Shown one piece after another: positions 1 to 8,464 of a stretch of DNA of 64,000 bases (the stretch's first letter is position 1; each line of letters begins with the position of its first letter). Source of the stretch: Caldilineaceae bacterium (GTDB taxonomy: Bacteria > Chloroflexota > Anaerolineae > Caldilineales > Caldilineaceae); the NCBI GenBank assembly GCA_019637695.1, contig JAHBVG010000020.1:23849-87848 (forward strand). Direction: 5' to 3'. A program made the translations under genes and the position numbers. Under the pieces are notes generated by a model. The model saw only the letters and a program-made list of their open reading frames with translations, was not told the DNA's origin and searched no databases.

Positions 1-418
1 GACCCAACGCTTCAGCGTGGCGCGCCCGCACCGATCCACAGTGGGACCAATAAAGGCGCAACTTGTCGCGCATCTTGCCGCCGAGGAGCTGCCAGATCGG
101 CGCGCCCAAGACCTTGCCGCGGATGTCCCACAAGGCCGAGTCAATGCCCGCCATCGCTTTGTAAGCGATGCCGCCGGTGTGGCGCACCGACGCCGTGTGC
201 AGATCCCACCAGATCGCCTCCGCCCCCATGGGATCGCGCCCGATCACCCATTCGGCGTAGCGATTCACCGTTGCCGCCACCGGTCCCGGCGATCCCCAGT
301 CGGTGCAATCGCCCCAGCCCACCAGCCCTGGCTCATTCGTTTCCACTTTGACAAAGGTCCACGGGCGGAAACCGCCATCCACGAGGAAGGTCTTGATTTT
401 GGTGATTTTTGTTGCCAT
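1..418 (-). CDS. Mandelate racemase/muconate lactonizing enzyme family protein, N-terminal part (cut by window edge)
   Basis: Reading the minus strand from the ATG at 418 gives about 139 residues with no stop before the window edge. It starts MATKITKIKTF and contains GLVGWGD, the loop HTGGIAYKAM, IDSALWDIRGK and WQLLGGK. These are the capping-domain signatures of the enolase superfamily, which abstract a proton alpha to a carboxylate, usually to dehydrate sugar acids. The metal ligands lie beyond the window, so the substrate cannot be inferred. An AGAGGG sequence precedes the ATG. It is the first of four enolase-superfamily genes within 13 kb. Confidence 0.88.
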   Translation of the reverse strand, partial: MATKITKIKTFLVDGGFRPWTFVKVETNEPGLVGWGDCTDWGSPGPVAATVNRYAEWVIGRDPMGAEAIWWDLHTASVRHTGGIAYKAMAGIDSALWDIRGKVLGAPIWQLLGGKMRDKLRLYWSHCGSVRARHAEALG

Positions 419-445
419 CTCACTAACCCTCTGGCTGAATGGGGG

Positions 446-532
446 CTACGGCGATGATCTGCTCTGGGCTGTAGCGCGCAAAAGTGGTTGTTCTTCTTCA
501 GGCGATAGCGCCAGAGTGATGGTTAAAGCCAT
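446..532 (-). pseudogene. Possible truncated CopG-like antitoxin, 28 aa
   Basis: A 28-codon frame begins with ATG at 532, eight bases after a strong GAAGGAGGA ribosome binding site (538-546). It reads MALTITLALSPEEEQPLL and then stops. The start resembles small antitoxin-like proteins whose N-terminus is a beta strand followed by LSPEEE; such proteins are normally 70-90 aa. No continuation of the domain is visible in the other two frames, so it may be a decayed remnant or a leader peptide for the gene starting at 418. Confidence 0.3.
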
Positions 533-637
533 GTTGGTCCTCCTTCACAAGAGATCACGCTATACCCATTTTAACAAAAGTCAGCGTGGAAGCGAAGAGA
601 CTTCCGACACGTCGCCTCTTCGCCTCCACGTCCTTGC

Positions 638-2401
638 TTACGCCTGTTCCACCACCTTCAACCGGCGCCCCATCTGCTGGCGCGCCGGTTCGGAGCCGGA
701 ACCGCCCACGAGGAAGTCGAGATCGCAGCCGGTGTTGGCCTGCATGACATGCTCGGTGTAGAGGCGCACGTAGCCGCGATCCTGATGGGGAACCGGAGGA
801 ACCCAGGCGGCGCGGCGGCTGATCATCTCTGCGTCTGAGATGTCGAGGTGAAGACGGCGACCGGCCACATCGAGTTCGATCCAATCGCCGGTCTGCACCA
901 GCGCCAGCGGACCGCCCACAGCGGACTCCGGCGCGACATGGAGGACGACCGCGCCGTAGGCCGTGCCGCTCATACGCCCGTCGGAGATGCGAACCATATC
1001 ACGCACGCCCTGTTCGAGGAGTTTCTTGGGCAGTCCCATCTTCCCTTCCTCGGGCATACCAGGGAAGCCCCTCGGCCCAATCCCTTTGAGTATCAGCACG
1101 CTATCGGCGGTGACATCGAGATCGGGATCGTCGATACGTTCGTAATAGTCCTCGATGCTCTCGAAGACAAGGGCCTGGCCGCGGTGTTGCAGCAGTTCCG
1201 GCGTGGCCGCGGATGGTTTGATCACCGCGCCGTCGGGGCAAAGATTGCCGTAGAGGACGGTGGTGCCGCTGCTCTCGGCCCACGGCTTGTCAACCGAGGC
1301 GATGACGTCGCGGTTGTAACAGAGCGCGCCGGCCGTGTTTTCCGCCACCGTCTGACCGGTGACGGTGAGCGCGTCCATGTGCAGCCGATCCTTCAATTCC
1401 TGGATCACCACGGGCAGCCCACCGGCGTAGAAGAAATCTTCCATCAGATATTTGCCCGACGGCATCAAGTTGACGAGCAGGGGTTGATTGCTGCCAAAGC
1501 GGTTGAAATCCTCCAATTCCAGCGGAACGCCGATGCGCCCGGCAATCGCCAACAGGTGGATGATGAAGTTGGTCGAACCGCCGATGGCAGCGTTGATCAT
1601 GATGGCGTTCTCGAAAGCCTGTCGCGTCAAAATTTTGGAAAGACGCAGATCCTCCCCTACCATCTCCACAATACGGTTGCCCACAAGATGGGCTGTACGT
1701 TTGCGCCGCGAGTCCACGGCGGGGATGGCTGCGCCGCCGGCCAGGGTTAACCCCAGCGATTCCACCATACAGGCCATGGTCGACGCCGTGCCCATGGTCA
1801 TACAGTGTCCTTCACTGCGCGAGATCGAGCCTTCCGCTTCCAGATATTCGGCAGCGGACATGTTGCCGGCGCGCATCTCCTCGGTGAATTTGTAGGCGTC
1901 GGTGCCTGATCCAATGTCCGTGCCGCGGTATTTGCCGTTGAGCATCGGCCCGCCGGAGACGACGATGGTGGGCAGATCCACGCTGGCCGCGCCCATGATC
2001 GTAGAGGGCGTCGTCTTGTCGCAGCCGGTGAGCAGCACCACGCCATCCAGCGGATTGGCGCGGATCGACTCTTCCACATCCATGCTGGCGAGGTTGCGAT
2101 AGAGCATCGTTGTGGGCTGCATCAGCGTCTCGCCCAGCGACATCACCGGGAATTCCACGGGGAAGCCGCCCGCTTCGTAGACGCCGCGCTTGACCATCTC
2201 GGCGATAATGCGGAAGTGTCCGTTGCAGGGGGTGAGATCCGACCAGGTGTTGCAGATACCGATCACAGGCCGCCCGTCAAAGAGATGATCGGGGTAGCCC
2301 TGATTTTTGGTCCATCCGCGGGCGGCAAAACCAGCCAGATCGGTGCGTCCAAACCAGTTAGCGCTGCGCAGGCCGTGTCGTCCATTCGACGATGCGTTCA
2401 T
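638..2401 (-). CDS. IlvD/Edd family Fe-S dehydratase (sugar-acid dehydratase type)
   Basis: This 587-residue protein belongs to the dihydroxyacid/phosphogluconate dehydratase family. Three family cysteines that bind the iron-sulfur cluster are visible: Cys50 in GICNTWS, Cys127 in TGCDKT and Cys200 in EGHCMTMGTAST. The NTWSDLTPCN form of the first motif is typical of pentonate and hexonate dehydratases rather than branched-chain IlvD, and the neighbouring enolase-superfamily and Gfo/Idh genes support a role on sugar acids. The start is the ATG at 2401 because GGAGGAG lies just upstream; an in-frame extension to 2560 lacks such a site. The exact substrate is not determined. Confidence 0.9.
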   Translation of the reverse strand: MNASSNGRHGLRSANWFGRTDLAGFAARGWTKNQGYPDHLFDGRPVIGICNTWSDLTPCNGHFRIIAEMVKRGVYEAGGFPVEFPVMSLGETLMQPTTMLYRNLASMDVEESIRANPLDGVVLLTGCDKTTPSTIMGAASVDLPTIVVSGGPMLNGKYRGTDIGSGTDAYKFTEEMRAGNMSAAEYLEAEGSISRSEGHCMTMGTASTMACMVESLGLTLAGGAAIPAVDSRRKRTAHLVGNRIVEMVGEDLRLSKILTRQAFENAIMINAAIGGSTNFIIHLLAIAGRIGVPLELEDFNRFGSNQPLLVNLMPSGKYLMEDFFYAGGLPVVIQELKDRLHMDALTVTGQTVAENTAGALCYNRDVIASVDKPWAESSGTTVLYGNLCPDGAVIKPSAATPELLQHRGQALVFESIEDYYERIDDPDLDVTADSVLILKGIGPRGFPGMPEEGKMGLPKKLLEQGVRDMVRISDGRMSGTAYGAVVLHVAPESAVGGPLALVQTGDWIELDVAGRRLHLDISDAEMISRRAAWVPPVPHQDRGYVRLYTEHVMQANTGCDLDFLVGGSGSEPARQQMGRRLKVVEQA

Positions 2402-2550
2402 AGAGTCTCCTCCATTGGGATAGGGGCAGTGGATTGACGTTGATTCGTGATGTTGAACTGAGGTGTGGAGCGTTGCAATGTTGAGGATCGTACCCGACCC
2501 GGCGGCTTTCGTCAATTGGCAGGCGCAAAGCCCAGAGCATACTCCTCGCT

Positions 2551-2578
2551 TTGCGCTCATCCGCGGCGGGGTTATAAT
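2551..2578 (+). promoter_or_regulatory. Sigma70-type promoter for the HNH pair
   Basis: TTGCGC at 2551-2556 and a perfect TATAAT at 2573-2578 are separated by 16 bases. The position, 65 bases before the start codon at 2643, fits a promoter for the two-gene unit downstream. Confidence 0.5.
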
Positions 2579-2642
2579 AGGGGAAAGCCACCCACAATTC
2601 GCCAGCAGGTGATGGTGTTATCAACCTCAGTGAGGGAAGCGG

Positions 2643-2903
2643 ATGAGTGTTATAGAATACTCTTTACCCTACTATGAAGATGTGCTTGAGTTTCTGGCAG
2701 GGAGTCCTTCGGCCCAGGAGATCATTGCATTCCGCCCACCGCAGTCGGCTCAAGAGCGATTTAGTGAGTTATTACAGGCCAATCGTGAGCGGATCTTGAG
2801 CGCACAAGAGGAAGAAGAGATCAATCACTACATCCAAATCGAGCGGATGGTTTCCTTGCTAAAAGCCAAAGCCTACAGCCGCTTGGACAAGGAAGAAGGG
2901 TGA
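2643..2903 (+). CDS. Small helical protein preceding HNH endonuclease
   Basis: The 86-residue product is acidic and predicted helical, with a central EEEEINHYIQIERM stretch, and has no motif I recognise beyond its context. ATG at 2643 follows GTGAGGGAAG. Its last codons overlap the next gene by four bases (GTGA), so the two are probably translationally coupled. Small acidic partners of this kind often precede HNH genes in Chloroflexota and cyanobacteria and might act as an immunity or antitoxin partner; that is an inference. Confidence 0.7.
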   Translation: MSVIEYSLPYYEDVLEFLAGSPSAQEIIAFRPPQSAQERFSELLQANRERILSAQEEEEINHYIQIERMVSLLKAKAYSRLDKEEG

Positions 2904-3325
2904 CATCCTATATTCCCACCGGTACCCAAACACATGTGATCGCGCGAGCAAAGGCAAGTTGTGAATATTGCCTCATACACTCGAACTACGCGGCGCTCAC
3001 GCATGAAGTTGATCACATTGTTGCCGAAAAGCACGGCGGAAGTAGCGAGGAAGCAAATTTAGCCTACTCATGCGCCCAGTGCAATCGTTTTAAGGGCAGT
3101 GATCTTGCTTCGATAGATCCCAGATCTGGAAAGATTGTTCCCCTTTTCAACCTGCGGACAGACAACTGGTCTGAACACTTTACACTGGATGGCCCCGTTA
3201 TTATGCCACTTACTCAAAATGGACGCGCAACTGAACGGCTTTTACAACTGAATCAGATCGATCGTATTCTGCTACGCAGAGAGTTACTCAATACAGGTCG
3301 CTACCCATTTCAGTTCGGCAAATAA
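2900..3325 (+). CDS. HNH endonuclease
   Basis: This 141-residue protein has the HNH nuclease core: a zinc-knuckle CEYC near residue 22, then EVDHIVAEKHGG with the catalytic DH, then NLAY and a second CAQCNRFKG pair. It starts with GTG at 2900, overlapping the stop of the 86-aa gene. A free-standing HNH protein of this size may be a DNA nuclease in a small selfish or defence module. Codon use looks less GC-rich than the flanking metabolic genes, hinting at acquisition. The target is unknown. Confidence 0.85.
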   Translation: MTSYIPTGTQTHVIARAKASCEYCLIHSNYAALTHEVDHIVAEKHGGSSEEANLAYSCAQCNRFKGSDLASIDPRSGKIVPLFNLRTDNWSEHFTLDGPVIMPLTQNGRATERLLQLNQIDRILLRRELLNTGRYPFQFGK

Positions 3326-3358
3326 CCCAATTCTTACCGCCACACCACGGACACCCCC

Positions 3359-4396
3359 ATGCAACCGATCAACTTTGCCCTGATTGGGGCTGGCAACATC
3401 GCCAAGATCTACGTTGACGCCTTCGCTCACATCCCCCAGGCGCGGATCACGGTGATCAGCAACCGCACCGAGTCCACAGGGCGCACGTTGGCCCAAAAAG
3501 CCGGCGCAGATTGGACAGCCAGCTACGCCGACGCCGTCACCCGTGCGGATGTAGATGCCGTGGTGATCGCCACACCCAGCGGAAGCCACGCCGAGATCGC
3601 CGCCGTCGCTGCCGAAGCGGGCAAACATCTGCTCGTGGAAAAGCCCATTGACATCACCCTGCCCCGCGTGGATTCGATTATCGAGGCCGCTGAGCGCGCC
3701 GGCGTGATCCTGGCCTGCGTCTTTCCGCTACGCTTCGCTGCGGGCGTCCACAAGGCCAAGCAAGCGCTGGACGCTGGGAGGCTGGGACGGCTCACCCTGG
3801 CCGATTGTTATGTGAAATGGTATCGTCCGCAGAGTTATTACGATGGCAGTTGGCGTGGCACCTGGGCATTGGACGGCGGCGGCGCGTTGATGAACCAGGC
3901 GATCCACAACATCGATCTGCTCCGATGGCTCGCTGGGCCGGTGAAAAGCGTTATTGGGCGCACAGCCACCCTGGCCCATGAGATGCAGACCGAGGACACG
4001 GCCAGCGCCCTTGTCACCTTTGAGAACGGCGCGTTGGGCGTGATCCAAGGGGCGACGAGTTGCTGGCCTGGCGATCCTGCCCGTGTGGAGCTTCACGGCG
4101 ACCGCGGCACGATTGTAATCGAGGAAGGGCAGATTGCCAGGTGGGAACTCCAAGACGCCTCGCCAGAGGAGAAAAAGGCGATGCTCAATCTGGAAAAACA
4201 GGAAGGCAGCGGCGCCACCGATCCAATGGCAATTGGCTTTGAAATGCATCGCCGCCAGATCGTGGACCTGATCGAAGCCATCCGCGATGGGCGCCCGCCA
4301 GCCATCCAGGGTGCAGAGGCGCGCCGCTCGGTCGAGATCATCCGCGCCATCTATCAGTCTGCCGAGTCGGGGCGGGCCGTGGCGTTGCCGCTGTGA
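3359..4396 (+). CDS. Gfo/Idh/MocA family NAD(P)-dependent oxidoreductase
   Basis: The 345-residue protein has an N-terminal Rossmann fold (GAGNIA at residues 10-15), the conserved EKP motif at 94-96 and HNID (His183, Asp186) in the catalytic part of the C-terminal domain. This family oxidises or reduces hydroxyls on sugars, inositols and sugar acids with NAD(P). It sits among sugar-acid dehydratases, so a sugar dehydrogenase role in the same pathway is plausible. The start ATG at 3359 lies 33 bases after the HNH stop. Confidence 0.9.
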   Translation: MQPINFALIGAGNIAKIYVDAFAHIPQARITVISNRTESTGRTLAQKAGADWTASYADAVTRADVDAVVIATPSGSHAEIAAVAAEAGKHLLVEKPIDITLPRVDSIIEAAERAGVILACVFPLRFAAGVHKAKQALDAGRLGRLTLADCYVKWYRPQSYYDGSWRGTWALDGGGALMNQAIHNIDLLRWLAGPVKSVIGRTATLAHEMQTEDTASALVTFENGALGVIQGATSCWPGDPARVELHGDRGTIVIEEGQIARWELQDASPEEKKAMLNLEKQEGSGATDPMAIGFEMHRRQIVDLIEAIRDGRPPAIQGAEARRSVEIIRAIYQSAESGRAVALPL

Positions 4397-4401
4397 GGTA
4401 G

Positions 4402-4473
4402 TGATTCGTGACTGTGGATTGGTGACTGGGAAGAATCTCATTCCGCAGTCACCAATCACGAATCACGAATCAC
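4402..4473. repeat. Inverted intergenic repeat (GTGATTGGTGACTGGG family)
   Basis: GTGATTCGTGACTGTGG followed by ATTGGTGACTG on one side pairs with CAGTCACCAAT and CACGAATCACGAATCAC on the other. It fills the gap between two convergent genes. Relatives of the same word occur near 19490, 22955, 51660 and 53640. Confidence 0.7.
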
Positions 4474-4477
4474 CCTT

Positions 4478-5344
4478 TCAGGGCCCTTCCATCGTGAGTT
4501 GTTGGCCGAAGTACCAGGTTTCTTCTGCTTCAAAGCGCCACAGTTTGCTCGATGTACTGATGGCTTCCATACGCATATTCTTCGGCCAGGGGATGTTCCG
4601 CCAGCCGCCCGGTCCCCACACCATGGGCGCAAAGGTCTTGTTAACCAAATGCTGTACAGGAAGCTCTCCCTGCGCTGTTGAACCGGGCAAATTCTCAGGG
4701 TAGGCCAGACGTGGAGGCGCATTTTCGACAGATTCGACGCCGCCTAAGTAACAGGCCAGTACATAGAATGGATCCACATGATGGACGGTCGCAAAAAAGC
4801 CAACATAGTGCGAGGGTAGATCCTCAATGGCGAACGATGTAAACGGGCCAAAAAGACCGTGCGGCGGTTTGGCTTCCCAGGCTTCAAAACGACGGCTCCA
4901 GTCCTGATAGATGCCTAGCGCGACACCGAGGATCTTCTCGTCGGGGATCTCACCTGATACCAGGTAGTGAGCAGAATATCCCGTGATCCCATCACGAACC
5001 CCCTGCGTAACGGTAATCACACTACTGCCATTCGCAACGACATCGCGCACATCCTGGATGATCCGGGCGGGGTTGCCAGTGAAAAAGTGCGACGAGTCAA
5101 ACCATCCATAGTTTGGGCTGTAATAGTATTGGGTCTGTGCCGAACCCGATACCACATATTCCCGCACATCACACAGGATCGGATCTTCTTCAACAGCCAT
5201 TGGGATGGGAACGGTCAAGCGGTCGCGGACAAAATAGATAGCCGCCGTCGTCGACATGAATAGGGTTAGAATAAGCAGGGCAATGTAAGCAATCATCAAC
5301 TGATCCAAAGACCAGAGCAATCGCTTTTGAAGCATAGCACGCAT
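4478..5344 (-). CDS. Hypothetical membrane-anchored extracytoplasmic protein
   Basis: The 288-residue product begins with a positively charged stretch and a hydrophobic segment at about residues 14-37 (IAYIALLILTLFMSTTAAIY), consistent with an uncleaved signal anchor. The remainder is soluble with many aromatic residues and a GPGGWRNIPWP motif near the C-terminus. I do not recognise the family. It is a single gene between two plus-strand genes, with its 3' end abutting the intergenic repeat. Confidence 0.7.
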   Translation of the reverse strand: MRAMLQKRLLWSLDQLMIAYIALLILTLFMSTTAAIYFVRDRLTVPIPMAVEEDPILCDVREYVVSGSAQTQYYYSPNYGWFDSSHFFTGNPARIIQDVRDVVANGSSVITVTQGVRDGITGYSAHYLVSGEIPDEKILGVALGIYQDWSRRFEAWEAKPPHGLFGPFTSFAIEDLPSHYVGFFATVHHVDPFYVLACYLGGVESVENAPPRLAYPENLPGSTAQGELPVQHLVNKTFAPMVWGPGGWRNIPWPKNMRMEAISTSSKLWRFEAEETWYFGQQLTMEGP

Positions 5345-5527
5345 GGAAAGCTAACCTGCTCCTCGTGAAGAGTTGACAAGATAAGGGCCCCAAGCCATGC
5401 GCAAATGTAAAATACGCTGGCAACCGGAGTCCATAGCTTCATTGTACGCCGATTTAGCCTGAATACAAGATCCGTGGTTGGATCAAATCTCATACTTTTG
5501 CTGTAATCGTTCACAAGAGGAACCAAG

Positions 5528-6688
5528 ATGCGCATCAGTGCTATTGAGACCTATATTTTGCAAAGCCCGTTGGAGCGTCCGTTCGGCTGGTCGCAGGGCT
5601 GGATCGACACCCGCAGCACAGGATTGGTCAAGATCATCACCGACGAAGGCGTTGTCGGCTGGGGCGAAGGATGCGACGGCGCGGCGGCCACCATCGTTGG
5701 CAGAGCCTTTGCCCCTCTCCTCCTCGGTCAGGACCCAACCAATCGCGTCGGTCTCTGGCATAAAATGTTCTGCCAACTCTACAACAGCGGAACCACGAGC
5801 GGGATCGGCGGCAGCGCCCTCAGCGCTGTGGACATCGCCCTGTGGGACATTGCCGGCCAGGCCGCCGGGCTTTCCGTCTCGGATCTGTTAGGTGGGCGTA
5901 TCCGCGACCGCGTTCCCGTCTACGCCACGGGTCTCTACTACACCGACGGCGAGTTCCCCGACCGGCTGTTGCAAGAGGCGCGCACTTATGTGGAGATGGG
6001 GTTTCTGGGCATGAAAACCAAAGTCGGGGGCTTGCCGTTGCAAAAGGATGTGGAACGGGTGGCCGCCCTGCGCGACGCCATCGGGCCGGATGTCTATCTA
6101 TCGGTGGACGCCAATCAGGCTTACAACGCCGCTACGGCCATCCATCTGGGTGAACGGCTGGCCGATTATGACATCCTCTGGTTCGAGGAGCCGGTTAACG
6201 CCCGCGATATCGACGCCTATCTTCAGGTGAAGGCAGCGTTGCCAATGGCGATTGCTGGCGGCGAGGTGCTGCGTATGCGCTACGAGTTCAAAGACTTCCT
6301 TGCGCGCCGCGCCTTTGACATTGCCCAGCCCGACGTAGCCCATGTGGGCGGCATCACCGAGATGCGCCGCGTGGCGGAGATGGCAAACGCCTTCGGCGTG
6401 CAGGTGAACCCGCATGTGTGGGCATCGCCCATTATGATCGCCGCCACCCTGCATGTGGCCGCCGTGATCCCGCCCTGCCCACCGGCGCGCGATCCACAGC
6501 CTTTTCTTCAGGAGCCGACGATGGAATTCGACCGCACGCCCAGCCCCATCCGCGAGGAATTGTGCCGCCGGCCGTTTGAGCAGATCGGCGGCTATGTCAC
6601 CGTTCCCACGGGACCGGGGCTTGGGATCGAGGTGGATCAGCGCGTAGTGGATCGGTTGGCGGTGGCGCGGGAGCGATACACAGAGTAG
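5528..6688 (+). CDS. Mandelate racemase/muconate lactonizing enzyme family protein, complete active site
   Basis: The 386-residue protein has the full set of MR-subgroup residues: Lys163-x-Lys165 in MKTKVGG, metal ligands Asp194 (SVDANQ), Glu220 (FEEP) and Glu246 (AGGEVL), and the base His296 in NPHVWAS paired with Asp270 (QPDVAH). It is therefore expected to be a Mg-dependent racemase or sugar-acid dehydratase. The start ATG follows GAGGAACCAAG. A serine hydrolase follows directly. The substrate cannot be told from sequence. Confidence 0.92.
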   Translation: MRISAIETYILQSPLERPFGWSQGWIDTRSTGLVKIITDEGVVGWGEGCDGAAATIVGRAFAPLLLGQDPTNRVGLWHKMFCQLYNSGTTSGIGGSALSAVDIALWDIAGQAAGLSVSDLLGGRIRDRVPVYATGLYYTDGEFPDRLLQEARTYVEMGFLGMKTKVGGLPLQKDVERVAALRDAIGPDVYLSVDANQAYNAATAIHLGERLADYDILWFEEPVNARDIDAYLQVKAALPMAIAGGEVLRMRYEFKDFLARRAFDIAQPDVAHVGGITEMRRVAEMANAFGVQVNPHVWASPIMIAATLHVAAVIPPCPPARDPQPFLQEPTMEFDRTPSPIREELCRRPFEQIGGYVTVPTGPGLGIEVDQRVVDRLAVARERYTE

Positions 6689-6765
6689 TGCGTAGTACGA
6701 CCGCAGACGACCGACCACAGACGGCGGATCGCAGACAAATGACCAATGACAAAGGAACAATGACG

Positions 6766-7794
6766 ATGCAGACCATATTTCCGGGGGAACGGTGGGAACA
6801 GTGCGCCGCTGAGGACGCTGGCTTTGACGCTGCCAAATTGGATACGGCGCGGCGCTGGCTGGAGGAGCAGTCCACTCGCCGCGAGGATGGCCGTTATCGC
6901 GTGGCAGTCGTGCGCGGCGGACGGCTGATCGCAGAATGGAATCATGGCGTCGGCGGCGAGGAAGCGTTGCGACTGGCGTCGGCGACCAAGTCGATCTTCT
7001 CATCGCTGCTCGCCGTCGCCGTCGACGAAGGGGTGATCCCTTCGCCCGATGCGCGCGTGGTCGACTTCTACCCCGAAATGATGGATGTCCCCAACGGCGC
7101 AGGACCCAAAGCCGGGCGCTATGCCTTCGAGAAGGATCGCGCCATCACCTTTCGCCAGCTCATCTCAAACACGTCCGGTTATATGAAGCCGGGCGAGGAA
7201 CCGGGGCGGGTATTCAACTATCAGACCTACGGCATGAACATCCTTACCCATGCCATCGCCAAGAGCTATGGACTCTACAATGCCGCCGATCCAGAGGGAT
7301 CGCCCGGCGTCAAGGAATTAATCGACAGCCGTATTCGCCAGCCCATCGGCGCGCATTGGGGCTACTATCTGGCTAACTTTGATCTGCACGCGCAGGCGCG
7401 GCTGTCCATCTTCGGCTACTATGAAGGCGTCGCCTCCTCGGCGCTGGATATGGCGAGGCTGGGCTGGTTGTGGCGGCATTGGGGACGATGGCGCGATCAG
7501 CAGTTGATCCCCGAAGCGTGGCTGCGTGAAGCGACGAAGGTCGCCCCCGACATCCGCCGTCACTGCGCCGAGGCGGAATGGGTCTACGGCTACGGCTTTT
7601 GGACCAACGAATTCGGGCGACTTTGGCCGAACTTGCCCCGCGACTCCTACGCGGCGTCGGGCGCGGGTCGGCAGCACATCTGGGTCTCGCCCGATCTCGA
7701 TCTGGTCATCGTGCAGAGCCCTGGCCTCTATGAGGATCAACGCGAGAATGACAGCGGATTGGTGAGGCTGATCGTGGATGCAGTTGTGGCCTAG
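6766..7794 (+). CDS. Serine hydrolase of the beta-lactamase/PBP-like family
   Basis: The catalytic SxxK motif appears as SATK (Ser72-Lys75 in this numbering), in the setting LRLASATKSIFSSL typical of class C-like serine hydrolases. The second motif position reads NYQTYGMN, with Tyr but not the usual YSN. No signal peptide is visible. An open frame extends to a GTG at 6688, but that stretch is a CAGACGGCGGA-type intergenic repeat; AAGGA at 6752-6756 favours ATG 6766 (or 6760). About 342 residues. It could be an esterase or amidase in the sugar-acid locus; the substrate is unknown. Confidence 0.85.
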   Translation: MQTIFPGERWEQCAAEDAGFDAAKLDTARRWLEEQSTRREDGRYRVAVVRGGRLIAEWNHGVGGEEALRLASATKSIFSSLLAVAVDEGVIPSPDARVVDFYPEMMDVPNGAGPKAGRYAFEKDRAITFRQLISNTSGYMKPGEEPGRVFNYQTYGMNILTHAIAKSYGLYNAADPEGSPGVKELIDSRIRQPIGAHWGYYLANFDLHAQARLSIFGYYEGVASSALDMARLGWLWRHWGRWRDQQLIPEAWLREATKVAPDIRRHCAEAEWVYGYGFWTNEFGRLWPNLPRDSYAASGAGRQHIWVSPDLDLVIVQSPGLYEDQRENDSGLVRLIVDAVVA

Positions 7795-7841
7795 AAATGA
7801 TAAACTGACATTTCGGATAATGGGAAAATGGGAGGTGAACG

Positions 7842-8438
7842 ATGACCATTGTCAAGGATACAGCTTCTTGTACGCCCGAAGAGTATCTGGCGCGGGAAGC
7901 GATGGCAGAAGCAAGAAGCGAGTATAGCGATGGCAATACGTACGCGATGGTTGGCGCCAGCCGCGCGCACAACTTGATCACCTTGAATACGGCAAGTGAA
8001 CTACATTCACTGCTGAGAGGTCGGCCCTGTGAGACCTACATGAGCGACATGCGCGTGAAAGTGTCCCAAACGCGGCTCTACGCCTACCCCGATGTGGTCG
8101 TTGTCTGCGGAGCGCCGCGCTTTGAGCAAGACCAGGGCGAAAATTTGCTGAACCCCACCGTGTTGATCGAAGTACTCTCGCCCTCCACCGAAGCCTACGA
8201 CCGCGGCGGCAAGTTTGCCCATTACCGCCGCTTGGATTCGCTGCGCGAGTATATTCTGATCGCCCAGGATCACGTCCACGTGGAACATTACGAGCGCCGC
8301 GGGCAGCAATGGCTGCTCACCGAATTCAGCGCGCTGGACGATTCACTCAGCCTGCCCGTATTGGAATGTCAGATCGCGCTGCGCGAGATCTACGCGCGCG
8401 TGGGCTTCCCCAATCCCGCCGAGTCCACGGCATCCTAA
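7842..8438 (+). CDS. Uma2 family (DUF820) PD-(D/E)XK nuclease-fold protein
   Basis: The 198-residue protein begins with TPEEYLAREA, followed by EYSDGNTYAM, YPDVVVVC (Pro83-Asp84) and LIEVLSPST (Glu110), the pattern of the Uma2 family that is strongly expanded in cyanobacteria and Chloroflexota. Members have a restriction-endonuclease fold; cellular roles are largely unknown. GGGAGGTGA precedes ATG 7842. It stands alone between metabolic genes. Confidence 0.9.
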   Translation: MTIVKDTASCTPEEYLAREAMAEARSEYSDGNTYAMVGASRAHNLITLNTASELHSLLRGRPCETYMSDMRVKVSQTRLYAYPDVVVVCGAPRFEQDQGENLLNPTVLIEVLSPSTEAYDRGGKFAHYRRLDSLREYILIAQDHVHVEHYERRGQQWLLTEFSALDDSLSLPVLECQIALREIYARVGFPNPAESTAS

Positions 8439-8464
8439 ACTTTACCCACCCCACAGGAGAGACC

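Noticed and set aside
5296..5535. Minus-strand 79-aa open frame between the membrane-anchored protein and the enolase-superfamily gene
   Set aside because: It overlaps the starts of both neighbours, has no ribosome binding site, and its composition shows no recognisable domain; a weakly hydrophobic stretch alone is not enough.
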